Part shown: positions 11,493 through 19,439 of the stretch, one piece after another
Layout: the number at the start of each line of letters is the position of its first letter
Position numbering within the stretch: the first letter of the stretch is position 1
From: Nocardioides seonyuensis
GTDB lineage: Bacteria; Actinomycetota; Actinomycetes; Propionibacteriales; Nocardioidaceae
NCBI RefSeq assembly: GCF_004683965.1
Contig: NZ_CP038436.1
Span: forward strand, 3,348,001 to 3,412,000
Direction: 5' to 3'
Length of the DNA stretch: 64,000 nt
Notes under the pieces: model-generated
Told to the model about the DNA's origin: nothing
What the model saw: the letters and a program-made list of their open reading frames with translations, nothing else
The model's database searches: none
Translations under genes and position numbers: made by a program

Positions 11493-11524
11493 CCGGTCCG
11501 GGACCGGCCAAGGTCCCGGACCGG
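11493..11524 (+). terminator. Rho-independent-type hairpin after gltD
   Basis: Thirteen bases at 11493-11505 (CCGGTCCGGGACC) pair perfectly with 11512-11524 around a six-base loop. There is no T-run, which is usual for high-GC actinobacterial terminators. It separates gltBD from pyk. Confidence 0.75.
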
Positions 11525-11538
11525 CTCGCCAGGGCCGA

Positions 11539-11544
11539 TAGGGT
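11539..11544 (+). promoter_or_regulatory. -10 element for leaderless pyk
   Basis: TAGGGT ends seven bases before the GTG start of pyk and follows directly on the gltD terminator. Transcription would begin at or next to the start codon. No ribosome binding site fits between. Confidence 0.6.
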
Positions 11545-11551
11545 CGGGCTC

Positions 11552-12997
11552 GTGCGTAGAGCCAAGATCGTCTGCACCCTGGGACCAGCCACCGACAGTC
11601 GCGAGGGTGTCCGTGCGCTCGTCGAGGCCGGCATGGACGTCGCCCGCCTCAACATGAGCCATGGGTCCCACGCCGACCACGAGCGTGTCTACCGTCTCGT
11701 GCGGGAGGCCTCGGACGACTCGGGCCACGCCATCGGGATCTTCGCGGACCTGCAGGGGCCCAAGATCCGGCTGGAGACGTTCGCCGACGGCCCCGTCGAG
11801 GTTGTCGACGGCCAGGAGTTCACCATCACGACGCGCGAGGTGCCCGGCGACGCCCGCACCTGCGGCACCACCTACAAGGGCCTGCCCGGCGACGTCGGGG
11901 TCGGCGACCCGATCCTCATCGACGACGGCCGCGTGCGACTCGAGGTCACCTCCGTCTCCGACACCGACGTCACCACCAGGGTCGTGGTCGGAGGCACCCT
12001 CAGCAACCACAAGGGCATCAACCTGCCCGGGGTTGCTGTCTCCGTGCCCGCACTGTCGGAGAAGGACGTCGCCGACCTGCGGTGGGCGCTGCGCCTGGGC
12101 GTCGACTTCGTGGCGCTGAGCTTCGTGCGCAGCGCCGACGACGTCGACGACGTGCGCGCGGTGATGGAGGAGGAGGGCGTCCACGTCCCGGTCATCGCGA
12201 AGATCGAGAAGCCCCAGGCCATCGACAACATCGATGCCATCATCGCGGCCTTCGACGGGATCATGGTCGCGCGGGGCGACCTCGGTGTGGAGTGCCCGCT
12301 GGAGGACGTGCCGATCCACCAGAAGCGGATCATCGCCAAGGCCCGCGTCAACGCCAAGCCGGTCATCGTCGCCACCCAGATGCTGGAGTCCATGATCAGC
12401 TCCCCGGCGCCGACCCGGGCCGAGGCCTCCGACGTCGCCAACGCCGTCCTCGACGGCGCGGACGCGGTGATGCTCTCCGGCGAGACGTCGGTCGGCGACT
12501 ACCCCGAGGGCACCGTGCGCACCATGGCGCGGATCGTCGCCTCGACCGAGAACCACGGCGTCTTCCACATGGCCGCGGTCAGCTGGGAGCCCCGCACCCG
12601 GGGTGGGATCATCGCCAAGGCCGCCGCCGAGGTCGCCGAGCGCGTCGGTGCGAAGTACCTCGTGGCCTTCACCGCCAGCGGTGATTCCGCCCGGCGGCTC
12701 GCGCGCTACCGGCCCCAGACTCCGATCCTCGCGTTCACGCCGACCGACCGGGTCCGCTCCCAGCTCTCGATGTCGTGGGGGGTGGAGACGTTCAAGACGC
12801 CCGAGGTCGAGCACACCGACGAGATGGTCCGGCAGGTCGACGAGGCCCTGCTGCACATCGGCCGGGTCCAGGAGGGCGACCTGGTGGTGATCATCGCGGG
12901 CTCGCCCCCCGGCATCCCCGGCTCCACCAACGCCCTGCGCATCCACCGGATGGGCGACGCGATCAACGAGGTGGCCCCGGCCTACCGCCGTCGCTGA
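11552..12997 (+). CDS. pyk: Pyruvate kinase
   Basis: A 481-residue glycolytic enzyme transferring phosphate from phosphoenolpyruvate to ADP. Visible signatures are KIVCTLGPAT near the N-terminus, the active-site stretch IAKIEKPQAIDNIDAI (about residues 215-230), and MVARGDLGVECPLEDVP (about 238-254). MLSGETSVGDYP (about 308-319) follows, then the C-terminal allosteric domain. The start is GTG 11552, supported by the -10 element immediately upstream and by the standard MRRAKIVCT N-terminus. It is followed by a GC-rich hairpin and a tRNA on the other strand. Confidence 0.97.
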   Translation: MRRAKIVCTLGPATDSREGVRALVEAGMDVARLNMSHGSHADHERVYRLVREASDDSGHAIGIFADLQGPKIRLETFADGPVEVVDGQEFTITTREVPGDARTCGTTYKGLPGDVGVGDPILIDDGRVRLEVTSVSDTDVTTRVVVGGTLSNHKGINLPGVAVSVPALSEKDVADLRWALRLGVDFVALSFVRSADDVDDVRAVMEEEGVHVPVIAKIEKPQAIDNIDAIIAAFDGIMVARGDLGVECPLEDVPIHQKRIIAKARVNAKPVIVATQMLESMISSPAPTRAEASDVANAVLDGADAVMLSGETSVGDYPEGTVRTMARIVASTENHGVFHMAAVSWEPRTRGGIIAKAAAEVAERVGAKYLVAFTASGDSARRLARYRPQTPILAFTPTDRVRSQLSMSWGVETFKTPEVEHTDEMVRQVDEALLHIGRVQEGDLVVIIAGSPPGIPGSTNALRIHRMGDAINEVAPAYRRR

Positions 12998-13006
12998 CCC
13001 GTGGCG

Positions 13007-13024
13007 GGTCGCCCACCGGCGACC
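13007..13024. terminator. Small GC-rich hairpin between pyk and the tRNA
   Basis: GGTCGCC (13007-13013) pairs with GGCGACC (13018-13024) around CACC. It lies between the convergent pyk and tRNA and may terminate either one. The stem is short and there is no T-run. Confidence 0.4.
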
Positions 13025-13041
13025 ACTGGCACCGACGAGAG

Positions 13042-13114
13042 TGCCCCGGGTGAGATTCGAACTCACACTGAATGCTGTTTGAGAGCATCGCCTCTGCCGT
13101 TGGGCTACCGGGGC
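13042..13114 (-). tRNA. tRNA with anticodon CAA (Leu, UUG) and a class I variable arm
   Basis: Read on the minus strand, this 73-base sequence forms a complete cloverleaf. The seven-bp acceptor stem pairs GCCCCGG with CCGGGGC. There is a three-bp D stem with a GG-containing loop. The anticodon stem ATGCT/AGCAT encloses the loop CTCAAAC, and the T stem GTGAG/CTCAC encloses TTCGAAT. The discriminator base is A73. CCA is not encoded. The anticodon read from the loop is CAA, which decodes UUG (leucine). The variable region is only about five bases (TCAGT), whereas leucine tRNAs normally carry a long variable arm. The gene prediction is solid; the amino-acid identity rests on the anticodon alone. 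Confidence 0.85.
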
Positions 13115-13140
13115 CGGCAGCGAGGAAACGGTACCCCGAC

Positions 13141-13146
13141 TAACCT
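13141..13146 (+). promoter_or_regulatory. -10 element for the leaderless ANTAR regulator gene
   Basis: TAACCT ends seven bases before the GTG at 13154, and no Shine-Dalgarno sequence intervenes. The promoter lies in the short gap after the 5' end of the minus-strand tRNA. Confidence 0.55.
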
Positions 13147-13153
13147 TCTGGTC

Positions 13154-13774
13154 GTGACCCAGCCCGACGAGACCACCGCCACCACCGCCGTACGCCGCGT
13201 CGTGATCGCCGAGGACGAAGCCCTCATCCGGATGGACCTCGCAGAGATGCTCGGCGAGGAGGGGTACGACGTCGTGGGGCAGGCCGGCGACGGCCGGCGC
13301 GCGGTCGAGCTGGCGCGGGAGCTGCGGCCCGACCTCGTGGTCCTCGACGTCAAGATGCCGGTCCTCGACGGGATCGCGGCAGCCGAGGTGATCGCGGGCG
13401 AGCGGATCGCCGCGGTGGTGATCCTCACGGCGTTCTCCCAGCGCGAGCTCGTGGAGCGGGCCCGCGATGCTGGTGCGATGGCCTATCTGGTCAAGCCCTT
13501 CACCCGCAGCGACCTCGTCCCCGCCATCGAGATGGCCCTCAGCCGGTTCGCCGAGGTCGCCCTGCTGGAGCAGGAGGTGTCCGACCTCCAGGAGTCCCTG
13601 GCCACGCGCAAGGCCGTCGAGCGGGCCAAGAGCGTCCTCCAGGACCAGCTCGGCCTGTCCGAGTCGGACGCGTTCCGGTGGATCCAGAAGACGGCCATGG
13701 ACCTGCGCCTGTCCATGCGACAGGTCGCCGAAGGAGTGGTGGAGCACGGCCCCGGCACCACGGGCGTTCGATGA
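13154..13774 (+). CDS. ANTAR-domain response regulator (PdtaR type)
   Basis: A 206-residue cytoplasmic protein with an N-terminal receiver domain and a C-terminal ANTAR RNA-binding domain. The phospho-acceptor aspartate is in LVVLDVKMPVLDG (about residues 64-76), with the acidic pair EDE near residue 21 and the conserved lysine in YLVKPF (about 114-119). A coiled linker leads to the ANTAR helices. ANTAR regulators bind tandem hairpins in nascent mRNA and antiterminate. Domain order, length and the neighbourhood (pyk, polA, rpsA) match the Mycobacterium regulator PdtaR (Rv1626), as I recall. The GTG 13154 is favoured by the -10 element ending seven bases upstream. Confidence 0.9.
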   Translation: MTQPDETTATTAVRRVVIAEDEALIRMDLAEMLGEEGYDVVGQAGDGRRAVELARELRPDLVVLDVKMPVLDGIAAAEVIAGERIAAVVILTAFSQRELVERARDAGAMAYLVKPFTRSDLVPAIEMALSRFAEVALLEQEVSDLQESLATRKAVERAKSVLQDQLGLSESDAFRWIQKTAMDLRLSMRQVAEGVVEHGPGTTGVR

Positions 13775-13845
13775 TCGGACATGTGGCTGAGGTCACAACT
13801 TCACAACGGCCCCGCACGCCTCTGCCCTGGGACGACGCAGGCCGC

Positions 13846-13851
13846 TAGGTT
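13846..13851 (+). promoter_or_regulatory. Candidate -10 element for the substrate-binding protein gene
   Basis: TAGGTT lies 57 bases before the ATG at 13908. It would give a leader of about 50 bases ending in a GGAGGG ribosome binding site (13899-13904). A direct repeat of TCACAAC at 13793-13808 lies about 40-50 bases upstream. Confidence 0.4.
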
Positions 13852-13907
13852 GGCGTCGGGTCCACGCGTCCGCGTGAGCCGCATCACCTTTGAAAACCGG
13901 AGGGTTC

Positions 13908-15257
13908 ATGAAGCTCAACACACTGAGCGCCCGACTCGGAGTCGTGGCCGTGGCCAGCGCACTCGTCCTCGCTGGCTGTGGGGACAGCGGCTCTGACGAC
14001 GGGGACTCGGGTGCCGACAGCACCGACACCACGAGCGACACCGGCGACACCGGCGACACGTCCGGTGCCCAGCTCTACTTCGTGGACGGCAACACCGCCG
14101 ACTACAGCGAGGACTTCGACGCCGGCACCCTCGCCGGCGTGCGCGCGACCTACCCCGGTGCCGAGCTCGGTGACGACTTCAGGCAGCGGATGCTCGAGGT
14201 CGACCCCAAGCTGAAGGACTTCACCTACGGTCCCGAGTCCTACGACGCGACGATCGTGGCAGCGCTGGCTGCCGTGGCAGCCGGCAACGACAGCGGCAAG
14301 GCCATCGCCCAGGAGATGCAGGGCGTGACGTCCGAGGGTGAGAAGTGCACCGACTTCGCCGGTTGCGTGGAGATCCTCGACGGCGGCGGCGACATCGACT
14401 ACGACGGTGTGTCCGGTCCGATCGAGTTCAACTCGACCGGCAGCCCGTCCTCGGCGACCATCGGCATCTTCGAGTACGCCGACGACAACACCTACGCTCC
14501 CGAGAACTTCGTCACCGGCGAGATCCCGGACGTGGCCGAGGTCGCGGCCGGTCAGAAGGTCAGCGGCAAGGCGGCCAAGGGCGACGGCACGCTGACCATC
14601 GGCACCCTGCTGCCCCAGAGCGGTGACCTCGCGTTCCTCGGGCCCCCGGAGTTCGCAGGTGTCGACATGGCTGTCCAGGAGATCAACGAGGCCGGCGGTG
14701 TGCTCGGCAAGGACGTCAAGCAGGTCAAGGCCGACTCGGGTGACGGCACGCCCAACATCGCGCCGTCCGAGACGGACAAGCTGCTGCGCGGTGGCGCGGA
14801 CGCCATCATCGGTGCCGCGTCGTCCTCGGTGTCCCTCTCGGTGATCGACAAGATCACTGGCGCGGGCGTCGTGCAGATCTCGCCGGCCAACACCTCGACC
14901 GCATTCGACACCTACGACGACGGCGGGCTCTACTTCCGCACCGCTCCCTCCGACGTGCTGCAGGGCTCGGTCATGGCCAACCTCGTGCTGGAGGACGGCT
15001 ACGACAACGTCGCGATCCTGGCTCGCCAGGACTCCTACGGCGAGGCGCTCGCGGACAACGTGGAGAAGTTCTTCACCGAGTCCGGCGGCACGGTCGTGTC
15101 GAAGAAGCTCTACGACCCCAACGCTGCCAACTTCAGCGCCGAGGTCAACGCCATCGCGGCTGAGGACCCGGACGCGATCGTCCTGATCTCCTTCGACGAG
15201 ACCAAGAAGATCGTCCCCGAGCTGATCAAGGCCGGGCTGGGACAGAAGCAGGACTGA
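13908..15257 (+). CDS. ABC transporter substrate-binding lipoprotein, branched-chain amino acid type, apparently circularly permuted
   Basis: A 449-residue type I periplasmic-binding-fold lipoprotein. The signal ends in lipobox LVLAGC (Cys24), followed by an Asp/Ser/Thr-rich linker to about residue 53. The order of what follows is unusual. Residues about 54-216 (starting AQLYFVDGNTADY and including the KC...GC cysteine pair and DIDYDGVSGPIEF) correspond to the segment that is normally C-terminal. Residues about 217-449 (starting KVSGKAAKGDG, then GTLLPQSGDLAFLG and INEAGGVLGK) correspond to the normal N-terminal part. The protein stops at ELIKAGLGQKQD, just where QLYFVDGN usually continues. 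The combined length of about 396 mature residues is normal, so both parts are complete. GGAGGG precedes ATG 13908. Transporter genes lie convergently downstream. Confidence 0.9.
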   Translation: MKLNTLSARLGVVAVASALVLAGCGDSGSDDGDSGADSTDTTSDTGDTGDTSGAQLYFVDGNTADYSEDFDAGTLAGVRATYPGAELGDDFRQRMLEVDPKLKDFTYGPESYDATIVAALAAVAAGNDSGKAIAQEMQGVTSEGEKCTDFAGCVEILDGGGDIDYDGVSGPIEFNSTGSPSSATIGIFEYADDNTYAPENFVTGEIPDVAEVAAGQKVSGKAAKGDGTLTIGTLLPQSGDLAFLGPPEFAGVDMAVQEINEAGGVLGKDVKQVKADSGDGTPNIAPSETDKLLRGGADAIIGAASSSVSLSVIDKITGAGVVQISPANTSTAFDTYDDGGLYFRTAPSDVLQGSVMANLVLEDGYDNVAILARQDSYGEALADNVEKFFTESGGTVVSKKLYDPNAANFSAEVNAIAAEDPDAIVLISFDETKKIVPELIKAGLGQKQD

Positions 15258-15275
15258 TGTCCTGACTCACACGAG

Positions 15276-15307
15276 AGAGGCCCCCGGGATTCGTCCCGGG
15301 GGCCTCT
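15276..15307. terminator. Bidirectional terminator with a UUCG tetraloop
   Basis: Fourteen bases at 15276-15289 (AGAGGCCCCCGGGA) pair perfectly with 15294-15307 around TTCG. It is symmetrical and lies between the convergent substrate-binding protein gene and livF, so it probably ends both transcripts. Confidence 0.85.
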
Positions 15308-15352
15308 TCGTGCGTGCGGTTCATGACAGGGGGCCGAATGCGCCGCCGATCG

Positions 15353-16162
15353 TCACTGGTTCTTGGCGAGCGTTCCCAGGTAGAGCTCGATCACCTTGGG
15401 GTCACCGGCCAGCGCGCGCCCGGTGCCTGTGTAGGCGTTGCGGCCCTGGTCGAGCACGTAGGCGCGGTCGCAGATCTGCAGGCACCGCGCGGCGTTCTGC
15501 TCGACCATGACGACGGACACGCCGGCCTTGTTGATGGCGCGGGTCTGCACGAAGACCTCGTCCTGCATGGCGGGGGAGAGTCCGGCTGACGGCTCGTCGA
15601 GCAGGAGCACGGAGGGATCCATCATCAGGGCACGGCCCATGGCCACCATCTGTCGTTCACCACCCGACAGCGAACCGGCACGCTGATTGCGACGGTCATG
15701 CAGGGCAGGAAAGATGCTGTGCACGAAGTCCAGCCGCGTCGAGAGCTGCTTGGGCGCCTGGTAGCAACCCATCTGGAGGTTCTCGGCGATCGTGAGGCTC
15801 GGGAAGACGTTGTTGGTCTGCGGGACGAACCCGATGCCCTTGGCGACCAGCTCGTCGGCTCGCTGGTTGGTGACGTCCTCACCGCGCAGCTGCACGCTGC
15901 CGGTGTGGACCTTCACCAGGCCGAAGAGCGCCTTGAGCAAGGTCGACTTGCCAGCTCCGTTGGGACCGATGATGCCGACGAGCTCACCGTCCTGGCAGTA
16001 GAGATCCGCCCCGTTGAGGATGTTCACCCCGGGCAGGTAGCCCGCGATCAGGTCGTCGGCGCGAAGCACGGCGCCCTCGGCGCGACGCAGGTGCTCCTCA
16101 CGAGCCGCCTGGTCTACCGCGTCGGTCCCTGCGACGGTCTGGCCGTCGTCGTTGGCGGTCAC
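15353..16162 (-). CDS. livF: Branched-chain amino acid type ABC transporter ATP-binding protein (LivF)
   Basis: A 269-residue ATPase with a Walker A of GPNGAGKST (about residues 66-74), Q-loop in FVPQTNN, signature LSGGE (about 162-166), Walker B LLLDEPSAGL (about 183-192) and the switch histidine replaced by the VEQN context typical of LivF. The first 35 residues are an extra charged N-terminal extension. GTG 16162 overlaps the stop of livG (GTGA). It is the last gene of a livH-livM-livG-livF operon on the minus strand. The exact ligand is not evident from the sequence. Confidence 0.93.
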   Translation of the reverse strand: MTANDDGQTVAGTDAVDQAAREEHLRRAEGAVLRADDLIAGYLPGVNILNGADLYCQDGELVGIIGPNGAGKSTLLKALFGLVKVHTGSVQLRGEDVTNQRADELVAKGIGFVPQTNNVFPSLTIAENLQMGCYQAPKQLSTRLDFVHSIFPALHDRRNQRAGSLSGGERQMVAMGRALMMDPSVLLLDEPSAGLSPAMQDEVFVQTRAINKAGVSVVMVEQNAARCLQICDRAYVLDQGRNAYTGTGRALAGDPKVIELYLGTLAKNQ

Positions 16163-17088
16163 TTGTCCTCCCCGATCTCTGCGGTGATGCCTCCGTGTCC
16201 CTCGGACGCCAGGACGTCCTCGAGCTCGCTGATGTCGGTGTCGTGGTGGGCACCGAGGTAGGCGTCGATGACGCGCTGGTCGGCCATGATCGAGGACGGG
16301 GGGCCCTCGGCGATCACGCGACCCTGTGCCATGACGATCACCCAGTCGGAGATGTCGCGCACCATGTCCATGTCGTGCTCGACGAACAGCACCGTCATGC
16401 CGTCCTCGCGCAGTGACTTCACGTGCCCCAGCAACGACTGCTTGAGGGCGGGGTTGACGCCGGCCATCGGCTCGTCGAGCATCACCAGCTCGGGGGACAC
16501 CATGAGCGCGCGGGCCATCTCGAGGAGCTTGCGCTGCCCCCCCGAGAGCGACCCGGCGAACTCATCCTCCTTGGCGTCGAGCTTGAACCGTGACAGGAGC
16601 TCCCGCGCCCGTTCGGTGTTGGACTGCTCCTGCCCGCTCCACAGCATCCGCAACGGCGCGGCGAGGAAGCCCTCACCCCGCTGCCCGGTCGCGCCCAGGC
16701 GCATGTTCTCCAGGACGGTGAGCTTGGAGAGCACCTTGGTCAGCTGGAACGTCCGCACCATGCCACGTCGGGCGATCTTGTGGGGAGCGACGTTCTTGAG
16801 GGTCTGGCCGTTGAAGGACCACTCGCCGGTGTCAGGCTTGTCGAAGCCCGTCAGCAGGTTGAAGAACGTGGTCTTGCCTGCACCGTTGGGTCCGATGAGA
16901 GCGGTGATGACTCCCCGCTGGATCTCGACGTGGTCCACGTCGACAGCCTTGAGACCGCCGAACTGTCGGGTGATGTTGTCCGCGACCACGATGGGGTCGG
17001 GCTTCGGGGCGCCCGGCTCGGTCGGGACGTCCTTCAAGGCCGCGACCGAGGCGGCGGAGCCGGAGGTGGAGGGGGCGTCAGCGGGCAT
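16159..17088 (-). CDS. livG: Branched-chain amino acid type ABC transporter ATP-binding protein (LivG)
   Basis: A 309-residue ATPase with Walker A GPNGAGKTT (about residues 69-77), signature SLSGGQRKLLE (about 179-189), Walker B LVMLDEPMAGVNP (about 201-213) and switch histidine in FVEHDMDMV (about 235-243), the usual LivG form. It has an Ala/Pro-rich N-terminal extension of about 30 residues and an acidic C-terminal tail. ATG 17088 overlaps the end of livM by eleven bases, and the stop overlaps the start of livF. Partner of LivF in the cytoplasmic ATPase heterodimer. Confidence 0.93.
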   Translation of the reverse strand: MPADAPSTSGSAASVAALKDVPTEPGAPKPDPIVVADNITRQFGGLKAVDVDHVEIQRGVITALIGPNGAGKTTFFNLLTGFDKPDTGEWSFNGQTLKNVAPHKIARRGMVRTFQLTKVLSKLTVLENMRLGATGQRGEGFLAAPLRMLWSGQEQSNTERARELLSRFKLDAKEDEFAGSLSGGQRKLLEMARALMVSPELVMLDEPMAGVNPALKQSLLGHVKSLREDGMTVLFVEHDMDMVRDISDWVIVMAQGRVIAEGPPSSIMADQRVIDAYLGAHHDTDISELEDVLASEGHGGITAEIGEDK

Positions 17089-18058
17089 CGAGAGCGATCT
17101 CCTTTCGGTCTCCGAAGAGTCCCTGGGGGCGGTAGATCATCAGGAGCATCAGCACCAGGCCGACGATCATGAAACGCACGTTGCTTGCCTGGTCGGAGTT
17201 CATCAGGCTGGGCGGGATGATCGGGTTGTCGCCGGAGGCGAGCCTGACGAGCACGCTGCCGATGGCCGAGAGGATGCCCCAGAAGAGCACTGCTCCCACC
17301 ACCGGGCCGAGGATGCGCGCAGCCCCGCCGAGGATCAGCATGGTGAAGGCGATGAAGGTGAAGTCGGTGTTGAAGCTGTCGGGCTGCACGGAGGCGAGTC
17401 CCAGTGCGCCGATGAAGCCGCCGAAGGCTCCGATCACACCGCCGAGGGCGAGCGCCTGCATCTTGTAGAAGTAGACGTTCTTGCCGAGGGAGCGCACGGC
17501 TTCCTCGTCCTCCCGGATGCTCTTGAGCACCCGGCCCCACGGCGAGCGCATCAGCAGCCACAGGTAGAGGCACACGAGCGCGACCAGCGTCCACCCGACG
17601 ATCATGACCCACAGGTCGTTGCGGCTGAAGGTCGCGAAGTTGGTCAGGTCATCGGGCAGTGGGTTCAGGTTGCGGAACCCGGTCGTGAACCCGCTGACGC
17701 CGTCACGGGCATGGAAGTACTCCTTGAACGACGTGGAGAACATCAGCCGCAGGATCTCTGCCGCCGCGATCGTCACGATGGCGAGGTAGTCGGCGCGCAG
17801 CCGCAGTGTCGGGACACCGAGGATCAGCGCCAGGATCACCGAGCCGACGATCCCGAGCAGGAGTGCAGGGAAGAGGGGCACGTCGAACGAGGCGATCGCG
17901 ACCGCCATGCCGTAGGCCCCCACCGCAGCGAAGGCTGCCTGGCCGAAGTTCAGGAGGCCGGTGTAGCCGAAGTGCACGTTGAGGCCGACGGCCGCGAGCA
18001 CGAACGAGAGCGCGAACGGCGAGAACGCGTCGTGGAATGCACCTTGCAGGATTTCCAT
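17078..18058 (-). CDS. livM: Branched-chain amino acid type ABC transporter permease (LivM)
   Basis: A 326-residue polytopic membrane protein with about eight to nine transmembrane segments. Family sequence GLNVHFGYTGLLNFGQAAF (about residues 25-43) and RLRADYLAIVTIAAAEI (about 86-102) are clear, as is the C-terminal YRPQGLFG motif common to LivM permeases. ATG 18058 lies eleven bases after the livH stop. It forms the transmembrane pore with LivH. Confidence 0.93.
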   Translation of the reverse strand: MEILQGAFHDAFSPFALSFVLAAVGLNVHFGYTGLLNFGQAAFAAVGAYGMAVAIASFDVPLFPALLLGIVGSVILALILGVPTLRLRADYLAIVTIAAAEILRLMFSTSFKEYFHARDGVSGFTTGFRNLNPLPDDLTNFATFSRNDLWVMIVGWTLVALVCLYLWLLMRSPWGRVLKSIREDEEAVRSLGKNVYFYKMQALALGGVIGAFGGFIGALGLASVQPDSFNTDFTFIAFTMLILGGAARILGPVVGAVLFWGILSAIGSVLVRLASGDNPIIPPSLMNSDQASNVRFMIVGLVLMLLMIYRPQGLFGDRKEIALDAR

Positions 18059-18069
18059 GTCTGGTCTCC

Positions 18070-19386
18070 TCAGCCGATTCTTTCGCGGCGCCCGAGCAGG
18101 CCCTGTGGCCTGACGAGCAGGATGACGATGAGCAGCAGCATCGCGCCGGCGTTCTTCAGGTCAGAGGGGATGACCAGGGTGGACAGCTCGATGAGGACGC
18201 CGATGATGAGGCTGCCGACGAGTGCGCCCCAGACAGATCCGAGACCTCCGACGCACACGGCGGCGAAGAGCAGGAGCAGGACCAGCTGGCCCATCTGGAA
18301 GGTGACCCCCAGCGAGAACCCGAGGAACACGCCCGCCAGGGCCGCGAGGGCCGTGCCGACGACCCAGACCAACGAGATGACGCGATCCACGTTGATCCCG
18401 GTCGAGCTGGCCAGCGCCGGGTTGTCCGCGACGGCTCGCGTGGCTCGCCCGAGCCGGGTTCGGTTGAGGGCGAGCGTGACGCCGACGATGGCGACGACGG
18501 ACACGGCGGCCATCACCATGTCGCGGGTCGTGACATTGATCCCGGCGACGTCGTAGCCGGAGGGAGTGACGTAGTCGTTGTAGTTCTGGGTGCGCCCGCC
18601 GGTGAAGTACTGGAAGAGGTTGCGCAGCAGGAACTGCAAGCCGATGGAGACGATCATCATCGCGATCAGGCCGGTGCCCCTGCGGCGGAGCGGGCGCCAC
18701 AGGCCGGTGTCCTGGACCCAACCGAAGACCAGGCCCAGCAGCACGGCAAGGACCGCGGCGACCACGAAGGGCATCCCCAGGGTGCTGTTGAAGAAGAAGG
18801 CGACCAGCGCGCCGAAGGTGACGAGCTCGCCGTGCGCGAAGTTGGTGAGGCCCGTGGTGCCGAAGATCATCGACAGGCCCAGCGAGGCCATCGCGATGAT
18901 CAGCCCGAACAGCAGTCCGTTGTAGATCAGCTGGGGCACCCGGTCCCACTTGGTCGCCACGTCACGCGTGTCGGGACCGATGGGAAAGAGGAAGACCGCC
19001 GACTGCCCGGGGTTCAGGGTGCGGGTCAGCTCGCTCTTGCTCTGGTCACGCAGGGTGACGCCCTCGGGGAGCGTGTCCTGGTTGATCGTGACGCTGTACT
19101 CGCCGCCCTCGCCGGGGACCTCGATCTCGAACCGCCCCTCTTCGTCGCTGGTGCCGACGTGCTCGGAGCCGTCCGGTGCGGTGACGTTGATCTCGACACC
19201 GGGGACGGGCGCGTTGTCCTCGGCGCTGTTGCGCAGGAACCCGGAGATGGTGTTGGTCTGCTCCTCCTCGGCCTGGGCGGGAGCTCCCACGAGACTCAGC
19301 CCCCCTGCCAGGATGCCGATGACCAGGAGCAGGGTGTGGAGACGGAGGCGCGGTTGCCGCCGGGGGCGGGTGACACGTGGATGCAT
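18070..19386 (-). CDS. livH: LivH-type permease with an N-terminal secreted Ig-like domain
   Basis: A 438-residue protein longer than ordinary LivH (about 290-310). Residues 1-39 form a signal peptide with a predicted cleavage site APAQA/EEE. Residues about 44-125 resemble a carboxypeptidase regulatory-like or CnaB-like beta-sandwich (ISGFLRN, PVPGVEINVT, TSDEEGRFEIEVPG). From about residue 140 the normal LivH permease begins, with GLSMIFGTTGLTNFAHGELV (about 158-177) and the C-terminal VRPQGLLGRR. ATG 19386 is chosen because AGGAA lies about eight bases upstream and it opens a proper signal peptide; an ATG at 19398 is an alternative. It is first in the livHMGF operon. Confidence 0.9.
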   Translation of the reverse strand: MHPRVTRPRRQPRLRLHTLLLVIGILAGGLSLVGAPAQAEEEQTNTISGFLRNSAEDNAPVPGVEINVTAPDGSEHVGTSDEEGRFEIEVPGEGGEYSVTINQDTLPEGVTLRDQSKSELTRTLNPGQSAVFLFPIGPDTRDVATKWDRVPQLIYNGLLFGLIIAMASLGLSMIFGTTGLTNFAHGELVTFGALVAFFFNSTLGMPFVVAAVLAVLLGLVFGWVQDTGLWRPLRRRGTGLIAMMIVSIGLQFLLRNLFQYFTGGRTQNYNDYVTPSGYDVAGINVTTRDMVMAAVSVVAIVGVTLALNRTRLGRATRAVADNPALASSTGINVDRVISLVWVVGTALAALAGVFLGFSLGVTFQMGQLVLLLLFAAVCVGGLGSVWGALVGSLIIGVLIELSTLVIPSDLKNAGAMLLLIVILLVRPQGLLGRRERIG

Positions 19387-19439
19387 GTATTTCCTCATCG
19401 GGTGAGCATGACCAAGCGCTGCGTGGGTGAAGCGACCTG

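Noticed and set aside
13908..15257. The binding-protein gene as a truncated pseudogene
   Set aside because: Both halves are complete, the signal peptide and ribosome binding site are good, and a strong terminator follows; only the order is abnormal.
16268..18556. A 762-codon open frame on the plus strand opposite livG, livM and livH
   Set aside because: The minus-strand genes have clear Walker and permease motifs; the plus-strand frame is Ser/Arg-rich with none.
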